From CAZLBC01 sp964557575 (GTDB taxonomy: Bacteria > Planctomycetota > Phycisphaerae > SM23-33): a stretch of 8,529 bases of DNA. Under the pieces are notes generated by a model. That model saw only the letters and a list, made by a program, of their open reading frames with translations. It was not told the DNA's origin and searched no databases. The stretch is from the NCBI GenBank assembly GCA_964557575.1, contig CAZLBC010000145.1:1-8529 (forward strand). The letters run 5' to 3'. The position numbers were made by a program, and so were the translations under genes. This document shows positions 1 to 6,900 of this stretch, one piece after another (the first letter of the stretch is position 1; every line of letters begins with the position of its first letter).

Positions 1-96
1 TACCCGGTCGTGTCGTGGTGCAGCCAGCCGGTCCCCGACACCCGTGTTTCGCCGTTTGTTATATGCTATTATAAAAATAAATATGACCTTTTTTGA
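1..96. other. Left-edge intergenic spacer, AT-rich in its right half
   Basis: I see no supported gene here. Positions 58-105 are markedly AT-rich against the GC-rich surroundings, as expected of a region between transcription units. On the minus strand there is an exact TATAAT at 68-73, but no acceptable -35 element 16-18 bases upstream, so I do not call a promoter. A minus-strand GTG at 39-41 opens a frame that runs off the window, but it lacks a Shine-Dalgarno site. Confidence 0.5.
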
Positions 97-131
97 TAAA
101 ATATTCTCCCTGTCGACCGGTCGTTTGGGGA
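97..131 (-). terminator. Possible weak intrinsic terminator after the operon
   Basis: Read on the minus strand, this starts seven bases after the stop codon of the PPC gene. An outer TCCC/GGGA stem (arms 128-131 and 107-110) encloses the 10-base palindrome CGACCGGTCG (114-123). A U-rich stretch, AAUAUUUUAU, follows within a few bases. The stem is short and the U-tract is interrupted by A, so this is a weak candidate. Its position just past the last gene of the operon is the main support. Confidence 0.3.
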
Positions 132-137
132 CGGCGC

Positions 138-2432
138 TTATTTAATGAGACGGGCCTCGACTTTTGCGATCTCGCGGTTGGCGAAATCGTCCGTGAAGAA
201 CCACTCCTGGTAGAGTTTCTCGATTCTTCTCATGTACCAGTCCACCTGCTGCCTGCGCAGATCGCGGTTTGCCTTCTTGGGTCGCTGGTCGTCGCGGATC
301 GGCGGGCGGACGCGATCGGCCGGCGGCCGCCAGGACGGGTTGTACACCAGGAGCGGCAGGGTTTCCGCCGGCAGCAGGTGGCGCCAGAGAAAGGCCTGCA
401 TCGTGTCCTCTGCCGGCACGGCCTCCCGGACGATCTCGTGTTTTCCGACCTTCGCCTTGCCCACGACCGTGACGTTGACCGGCTTGTCCATCGCCGCAAG
501 CGTGGTTTTCACCCCCAGCCGCGTCACCTCTTTCTTGGCCGCCGGCGTTGCACTCGAAGACTGGACGCCCTTCGGCAGCCCCTTGAAATCCAGCGTGATC
601 GGCCCGTCGTATCCGTCTTTGCGTATGGCGTAGACGGTCAGCGCCGCGCCCTTCCTGCTGCGCATGACGATCCGGGAGGGGACAACGCGCAGTGCGAAAT
701 CCGGCCGCGGCCGGCTGATCCGAAGACGGTAGGCATACTCCTTTCCGGCGTGTCGCCGCGTATCACCGATGTGAATGAAGTAAGTGCCGTCGGCGGGCAG
801 CGTTGCCATCAGGTAGGAATCGGCGTGATCGGTATTCAGCCCCGAGGCCGCGTCGTGATGATCGTCGTTCAGCGCGATCACCGCGCCGTCCGGTCGCGTG
901 ACCTTGACGAAGGAATCGAATGGAGAACCGAGGCGGCGGGCGCGGACTTCCGCGACGATCGTCTCGCCGGCCTTCCCCTGTACCGCGAAGACATCCCAGT
1001 CGCCCGGACGATCCGCCCGCCCGTTGACGATGATCGGCGGTGTCACCTTCTGCGCTTTCGACGGCTCGTCGTTGGCTTCCTTCTCCATGCACTCGGGAAG
1101 CGTATCGAGGGCGAACGGCAGGTAATTGGAAATCTGTGTGCCGTTGGCGGCGGCGACCAAGTGGCGGCCCGGCTGCGCGTCCTTCGGGGGCGGCGCGATC
1201 GTGGTCTTGTCCAGGTTCCAGCCAAGGGTCTCGATGCTGACCGGCTTACCGACGCGGCCGCCCAGGGGAAAAATGCCGGTCAGAAACGGCAGCTCGCCGA
1301 TGGTGATCCGATAGGTAAAACTCTCCCGGCCGCGGTACAGCGCGTCGTGAATGTACAGCACGTACTCCCCGTCCGCGGGTACGTCAAAAAGGATGGTGGG
1401 GTCCGGGTTGAAGCGGTAATCGTCGTTGTACGCCACCTCGTTTCCCTCGGCGTCGCACAGTGTCAGCACGGCCTGGAACCAGCCGGGAACGCCGTCGGCG
1501 ACGTAGGGTACCAGTTGCCGGGCCCTGGCCGCGATGACCACGCGCCGTCCCTTGGCGGCCCAAAAGCGATACCGGTTCACTTCACCCGCGGCGACCTGGC
1601 CGTTCATCGTGCAGGGCGGGGTGATGCGGACTTCCTCTTCCTCCGGCGGCCGATTGCGCTGGGCCAGGTGTTCCTTGCCGAGCACGGGCTTCTTGCAGGT
1701 CTTCATCGGTTTGCGGGCGACTTCGGGCACCTGGCCGACGTAAAACGGCAGGGCGTTGGAAACCCCCCGCTTGGTGATCACCCGGATCTCGCGCCGCCCC
1801 GGTTTCGCATCGGGGGCCACCGTGACCTCGGCGAAGACCAGCTCCGTGTGTGCGCGGATGGCGGGCTGGCGCTCATCCGCCGCAAAACGCCGCTTGATCC
1901 GCTCGATCAGGTTCCGTCGGGCCCGTTCCTGCTCGGACGTTGCCGCGCTGTTTTTCACGGCGACCGGTTTCCGCTTTTTCGGCTTCGGCAGCGGCGCGTT
2001 GCAACTGGTGCAGACAGTGGTACCGCGCGGGTTGAGCCGGCCGCACGCCGGGCATACCACGCCTTCGATCTTCGGCGGCCCGACGCTCTCGGGGAACTCG
2101 AACCAGGCCATCTTCGCAACCATCGCGTCGCTCAAGGGCGCCGCCTTTTTCTTCTGCAGCGCCTTGAGCTGCTGCCTGAGCAACCGCATTTCCTGGTTGT
2201 TCATGTTGCGGTAGTAATCGATCAGCCGGACGGAAACGCCCTCGCCGGTCACGACCAGGTCGCAGGCGTGGATAAGCCGCTGGCCGCCCAGCCTGACCTG
2301 GAACGTGGCGCCCTGCCGGCCGCCGGCGGGGTAGACGTAACCGATATACTGGTTCTGCGCCGGGACCGTGGTTGCCGAGGCCGCGAGGACGGCCAGCGCC
2401 GCGATCGTACAGGTATTCAATCGGGATGTCAT
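138..2432 (-). CDS. Secreted PPC-domain protein with embedded zinc ribbon
   Basis: A 764-residue exported protein of unknown biochemical role. Residues 1-25 form a Sec signal peptide with a likely VPA|QNQ cleavage site. Residues 28-70 begin an Ig/IPT-like beta domain (YPAGGRQG). This is interrupted by about 120 residues: a basic helix (about 78-97), then a zinc ribbon with C127-x2-C130 and C141-x2-C144, then a Lys/Arg-rich helix. The beta domain resumes near 193-236 (APDAKPGRREIRV, GVSNALPFYVG). Two PPC (bacterial pre-peptidase C-terminal) beta domains follow, at about 274-380 and 450-575, each with an NDD turn and a PADGxY strand. A second IPT-like segment lies between them, at about 383-447. 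Residues 576-670 look like another Ig-like domain, and the C-terminal 90 residues are helical and charged. PPC domains are usually binding or accessory beta sandwiches in secreted proteins; no peptidase or other catalytic domain is visible. It is the third gene of the operon, nine bases after the DUF1501 stop. The start is supported by AAGGT placed six bases upstream. The domain calls are by eye; the zinc ribbon and PPC calls are the firmest. Confidence 0.9.
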   Translation of the reverse strand: MTSRLNTCTIAALAVLAASATTVPAQNQYIGYVYPAGGRQGATFQVRLGGQRLIHACDLVVTGEGVSVRLIDYYRNMNNQEMRLLRQQLKALQKKKAAPLSDAMVAKMAWFEFPESVGPPKIEGVVCPACGRLNPRGTTVCTSCNAPLPKPKKRKPVAVKNSAATSEQERARRNLIERIKRRFAADERQPAIRAHTELVFAEVTVAPDAKPGRREIRVITKRGVSNALPFYVGQVPEVARKPMKTCKKPVLGKEHLAQRNRPPEEEEVRITPPCTMNGQVAAGEVNRYRFWAAKGRRVVIAARARQLVPYVADGVPGWFQAVLTLCDAEGNEVAYNDDYRFNPDPTILFDVPADGEYVLYIHDALYRGRESFTYRITIGELPFLTGIFPLGGRVGKPVSIETLGWNLDKTTIAPPPKDAQPGRHLVAAANGTQISNYLPFALDTLPECMEKEANDEPSKAQKVTPPIIVNGRADRPGDWDVFAVQGKAGETIVAEVRARRLGSPFDSFVKVTRPDGAVIALNDDHHDAASGLNTDHADSYLMATLPADGTYFIHIGDTRRHAGKEYAYRLRISRPRPDFALRVVPSRIVMRSRKGAALTVYAIRKDGYDGPITLDFKGLPKGVQSSSATPAAKKEVTRLGVKTTLAAMDKPVNVTVVGKAKVGKHEIVREAVPAEDTMQAFLWRHLLPAETLPLLVYNPSWRPPADRVRPPIRDDQRPKKANRDLRRQQVDWYMRRIEKLYQEWFFTDDFANREIAKVEARLIK

Positions 2433-2438
2433 TTTTTT

Positions 2439-2444
2439 ACCTTA
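2439..2444 (-). promoter_or_regulatory. Shine-Dalgarno overlapping upstream stop codon
   Basis: The minus-strand hexamer TAAGGT joins the TAA stop of the DUF1501 gene (2442-2444) to the GGT of the ribosome binding site of the PPC gene. Six A residues separate it from the ATG at 2430-2432. Ribosomes ending on the DUF1501 message would sit on this site, which fits translational coupling of the two genes. Confidence 0.6.
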
Positions 2445-3851
2445 CAGGATTTCTTCCAGGAGTCCGGCGGATTGCATGCCTTCGTTTTCGGCGTCCAGCA
2501 CGCGGGCATCGAACCCCAGGGGGTGGGGCAGCTTGGCATTGGCGTCGATGCCGGCCAAAAGGTAGAACGTGCCCAGCAGGTCCGCCGGGTACACGGGGCG
2601 TTCCGCGACCTTCTCGCCCAACTTGTCGGACGCGCCGACGACGCGGCCGCCCGTGAACCCGCCGCCCGCGACCAGCACGGTGAAGACGTGCCCGTAGTGA
2701 TGGCGCCCGCCGTTCCAGGGCGGCTCCCAGGAAACCTTCGGTGTGCGGCCGAACTCGCCGGTACACCAGACCAGTGTGCTGTCGAGCATGCCCTTGTTGC
2801 TCAAATCTTCAAGCAGCGCCGCCATCCCCTGGTCCAGGGAGGGGCACTGCCGCTTCATGGTCGGGAAATGGTTTGCGTGCGTATCCCAGCCGCCGGGAAA
2901 ACTGATCGTGACATAGGGCACGCCCGCCTGGACCATTCGCCGCGCGGCCAGGCATTCCTGGCCGAACGTGTTCCGGCCGTAACGGTTCCTGAGTGCCGCG
3001 GGTTCGTTGTTGAGATTGAAAACCTCCTTCCCCTTGCCCAGTATCAACCCGTAGGCCTTATCCTTGGCCTCCTCGACCTCCTCTATAGCCCGGTCGTCAG
3101 AAAGGCCGTGGCCCATGGTATCCATCTTGTCGAGCAGTTCGCGGCGGGCCTTTTGCCGGGCGTCGTTGATGTCCCGGTTGATGATCCCCTCGACCTCGAA
3201 GCGATCCGCGTTCGGATTGCCGCCCGTGGCGAACGGCTTGTAGGTCGATCCCAGGAACCCCTCCTCGGAAAACCGCCCCGCCGCCCTGAGCATCACGATG
3301 TACGGCGGCAACAGTCCCGTGTACTGTTTTTTCTTGAAGTAGGTGAACATGGCGCCCACGCTGGGGTAGGCCAGCCGCCCGCCGGGCTTGTGCCCGGTCT
3401 GCATCAGGTAGGCCGCCGTCTCGTGGCCGTTGATACCGTGAGTCATGCTGCGGATCAGGGAGTACTTGTCGGCCTGCTTTGCCAGGTGCGGGAACAGCGC
3501 GTTGAGCTGGATGTCCTTCACGTTGGTGGGGATAGTCTTGCTGAACTCGCCCAGGTAATCGTAGCCCGTGCCCGGCTTCGGGTCCCACGCGTCGTTATGC
3601 GATATACCGCCCCACAGGAAGATCTGGATAACCGACTTGATCTTCCCTTTCTTCTCGGCCTTTTCCCGGGCCGCCGCGTCACGCCTGGTCTTCTCTTCGG
3701 GTTTCGTCTCCGGCGGCGCCAGCCTGCCCCGCTTCCCGAAAACGTCCGAACTCAACCCGCCGGCCGCGATCGCGCCGGCGGCGCCCATCGCACTTCTGCG
3801 CATGACCTCGCGCCGGGATACCTTTCCGTCTGCTCTTTTGTTTTTTCTCAT
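2442..3851 (-). CDS. DUF1501 family protein with Tat signal
   Basis: A 469-residue protein of the DUF1501 family, which Pfam places near the alkaline phosphatase/sulfatase fold. The reaction and substrate are unknown. The N-terminus is a twin-arginine signal: S12-R13-R14-E-V-M followed by a hydrophobic Ala/Gly stretch (about 20-35), so export of a folded protein by Tat is expected. A charged linker (about 39-72) precedes the domain. Family landmarks are present: LWGGISHNDAWDPKPG (about 79-94), MTHGINGHETAAYL (136-149), GGWDTHANHF (321-330), EFGRTPK (366-372) and GGRHHYGH (381-388). The Asp/His/Glu residues in these blocks are the likely metal or active-site positions by analogy with the clan. 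The length is normal for the family. The longest ORF begins at 3866, but that ATG lacks an upstream Shine-Dalgarno site and contains the GAGGT serving the ATG at 3849-3851, so I take the latter as the start. It sits between the DUF1549/DUF1553 gene and the PPC gene in one apparent operon. Confidence 0.92.
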   Translation of the reverse strand: MRKNKRADGKVSRREVMRRSAMGAAGAIAAGGLSSDVFGKRGRLAPPETKPEEKTRRDAAAREKAEKKGKIKSVIQIFLWGGISHNDAWDPKPGTGYDYLGEFSKTIPTNVKDIQLNALFPHLAKQADKYSLIRSMTHGINGHETAAYLMQTGHKPGGRLAYPSVGAMFTYFKKKQYTGLLPPYIVMLRAAGRFSEEGFLGSTYKPFATGGNPNADRFEVEGIINRDINDARQKARRELLDKMDTMGHGLSDDRAIEEVEEAKDKAYGLILGKGKEVFNLNNEPAALRNRYGRNTFGQECLAARRMVQAGVPYVTISFPGGWDTHANHFPTMKRQCPSLDQGMAALLEDLSNKGMLDSTLVWCTGEFGRTPKVSWEPPWNGGRHHYGHVFTVLVAGGGFTGGRVVGASDKLGEKVAERPVYPADLLGTFYLLAGIDANAKLPHPLGFDARVLDAENEGMQSAGLLEEIL

Positions 3852-3859
3852 GATTGTGT

Positions 3860-3864
3860 ACCTC
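3860..3864 (-). promoter_or_regulatory. Shine-Dalgarno deciding the DUF1501 start
   Basis: GAGGT on the minus strand lies eight bases before the ATG at 3849-3851. The same pentamer with the same eight-base spacing precedes the first gene of the operon. It overlaps the alternative upstream ATG at 3864-3866, which therefore cannot use it. This supports the shorter 469-residue product. Confidence 0.65.
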
Positions 3865-3917
3865 ATATTAGGCGTCTGAATGATTCATTTCTCGTTCTGT
3901 GACGCTGCGTGGTTCCA

Positions 3918-6900
3918 TCAGTGTCGAAGAAGAAATTCCGGGCTGTTGATCAGCGACCAGGCCAGATCGAGCCAGGCATCGCGTCCCTTCGCTACGCCGG
4001 ACGCGGCATATTCCTCCGCGGCCTTCACGTCGGCTTCCGTCGGAAACCGCGAGAGAATGGCCAGGTACAGCCTTTCGGTGATCTCCTTCGGCGTACCGGC
4101 TTCAGAGAGCATCGCCCGGAGCTTCGGACCCTTCCGAAGCTTGTTCTGTATGGCGGCCGAATTCAGCATGTACAGCCACTGGGTCGAGCGCAGTTCGTTG
4201 ACGCGCTCGTTTTCCATTCCCGTGGCCCGCGCGGAGCGCCCGAACAACGTCAGGAAGGAACTGGAGACGCTGCCGTCCGCCAGCGACACCGCGGACTTGT
4301 CACGGGGAATGTACGTAAACGGCTCCGGGACGGCGCTGGTGTACAGGTCCGTATTGCCGGTGATCTTGTTTATCGCGTCGATCAGCACCTCGGCCTCGAC
4401 CCGCCGCAGGGGATAGCTGGCGAAATTGGCCGCGGCTTCCGGCTTCCGGGATTTCCGGATCGACGAGAACCGGTACGTGGTCGAGTTCGCGATCAGCCGC
4501 TTGAGGTGATTCAGGTCGTAGCCGCTGGAGACCAGTTCTTTTTCCAGGTAGGCCAGCAGCGCGGGATTGCCGGGCGGGTTGTCGTCGCGAATATCGTCCG
4601 GCTCGTGGATAATGCCGCGTCCCATCATCCACGCCCAGGTGCGGTTGACGATAGCCTTGGCGAACCAGGGATTGTCCGGTTGAATCAGCCAGTCGGCAAA
4701 TACCACCCGCGGATCGCGGTCGGGGGGAATCGTCGTCTTGCTGCCGTCAGGAAAGACGGCCGGCAGCGGTTTTCTCTTGCCCAGCGGTTTTTCCAGGGAC
4801 CGGGGGATCTGGTTGGTCATGGTCACCGACTTGTCGACGGCGGGTATTCCCGGCGCGGTGCTGCCCGGCACCGCGGTCGATTTGAGCGGATCCCAGAAGA
4901 CGATCTCCTCCTTCCACTCGCTGGTGGGCTTGTAGCCGACCTGCGAGAAAAACACCGTCATGCCGGCGCGGCGGTCTTCCGGCCAGTGGTGGATCCGGGT
5001 TCCCATCAGTGCAAGGCCGACGGCCGCGGCGATGCCATCCGGCGTCTTGTTCTGGATGGCGCGGTAGAAGTTGACCGCCCCGACGCGGTAATTGCTCCCG
5101 CTCGAGGTAAGCAGTTCCCGGGCGAACCGGTCGTAGGGATTATTCCGGGCGAGCGATTCCCATATCCAGCGGTGATAGGCCTGCGCCGCGTTGGGCCACA
5201 CCTTGACGGGAAACTCGGCCTTGACCCGCAGGATGTCGCTCCACTTCATCGCCCAGTAATTAAAATGCGCCCGCCCATCGAGCAGGCGGTCGACCAGGGC
5301 GGCGCGCTTGTTCTTGTTATCGCTTTGAATAAACGCCCTGGCCTCTTCCGCGGACGGCAGCGTGCCGGTCAGGTCCAGGAATACGCGGCGGATAAACACC
5401 GCATCGGTGCAGAGTGCCGGCTTGATGCCCAGCGATGTTAATTTCGCAAAAACGATCTCGTCGATCCGGTTCGCGGGTTTTGGCGGTTCGGGGCTTTCCA
5501 TGAATTCATCGACCCGCCCGGCAGCCACCAGTCGGTACAACTCTCCCTTGGCCTTCTGTGCCAGGGCGCGCTTCTTGCCGGCGACGTCCCGTGCCGCCGT
5601 GTACGCCGCCCGCTTTTTATCAGCCTCCGCCTTCAGCGGGGCGGCCGCCGCTTCCGCCTCTTTTGCGGCCTTTTCGTCGGCGACATGTGTCTTTTTCGCC
5701 GCCGCGATCTGCTTCTTGAGACTCGCCAGTCGCTGCTCGGCCGCCTTCTTCCGCTGCTGGGCACTGGTTAAATCCCGCGCGGCGGCATTGGCCTTGCTCA
5801 CCGCCGACTCCAATGCCTTCTGCTTCGGGTCCAGCGCCGCCCGTGCTTTTCTTGCCGCGACCTGCTTGGCGGCGGCGTTCTTCGCGGCCTGCCTGGCCGC
5901 CTCGTCGAGCTCTCCCCGTTTTCCGGCCGCTTTCTGCGCCGCCCGGTGGGCCGCCCGGGCGGCGGTTACCTGTTTCCCGGCCTTCGCGAGGGCCTGGTCG
6001 GCCGCTTTCTTCTGCGCCTGCGCCGCAGTCAGTTTTTTTGCGGCGGCCGCGGCCTTCGCCCGGGCTGCTTTCAGGGGCTGCTGCGCCTTGGTGAGTGCGG
6101 CCTTGGCCTTGTCGGCCGCCGCGTGCTTCGCCGACGCCTGGTCGGCCGCCTGTTTCTTTTCGGCGTTCTTCTTGGCGGCATCCGCGGCAATCCGCTTGGC
6201 CTTCTCTGCCGCCTGTTGTGCCGCCTTCTCGGCCGCCACCCGCCGGGCGATTGCCTGATCGGCCGCCTGTTTCTTTTCCGGATACTTCTTTTCGCCGCCG
6301 GCGGAAGCCTGCTTGGCCTTTTCCTTCGCCTCCCGTGCCGCTTTCTCGGCCGCCGCGTGCTTCGCCGCCGCATGGTCGGCCGCCTGTTTCTTTGCTGCGT
6401 CCAGCCTGGCGGCATCCGCAGCAATCTTTTTTGCCCGTTCGGCCGCCTGTTGTGCCGCCGTCTCGGCCGCCGCCGCTGTCTTCGCAGCGGCATCAACCCG
6501 CTTCCGGATCTTCGCCAGCGCCGCGTCGGCCTGCTTCTTCGGCTTCGTTGCCTCATTCACCGCTTTTGCGGCGGCACCGACGCGGGCCCCGGCCTGTCGC
6601 TCGGCGTTCTGCGCCCGGGTCAGGGCGGCCGCCGCGTCGATCACCGGTTTGCGTTTCGCGGCGGCCTGTTCTGCCGCCTGCTTTTTCTGCTCGACGGTCT
6701 TCGCCGCGGCCTGGGCCGCCTTCTCGGCAGCCTCGAAGGCCTTCGTGGCTGCCGCAACCTGTTTATTGGCGCCGGCGAGGGCCGCGTCGGCCTCCTTTTT
6801 CTCGGCCTGTGCCGCGGCCAGCTTCTTTGCCGCGGCGCCGGCCCGATTCTGTGCCTGTTTCTCGGCTGCCCGGGCCTTGGCCATGGCGACCTTGGCCGCG

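Noticed and set aside
1..41. Minus-strand GTG frame reading VSGTGWLHHDTTG off the left edge, behind an exact TATAAT at 68-73
   Set aside because: Only 13 codons are visible, there is no Shine-Dalgarno site, and no matching -35 lies at 16-18 bases.
93..3902. A 1269-codon open frame on the plus strand covering the PPC and DUF1501 genes
   Set aside because: It is codon-aligned with the minus-strand genes, so it stays open simply because those GC-rich genes avoid TTA, CTA and TCA codons. Its translation is Arg/Pro/Gly-rich with no recognisable domain, while the minus strand has clear families, signals and ribosome binding sites.
3909..5441. A 510-codon plus-strand frame opposite DUF1549/DUF1553
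   Set aside because: Codon-aligned antisense shadow of a confidently identified gene.
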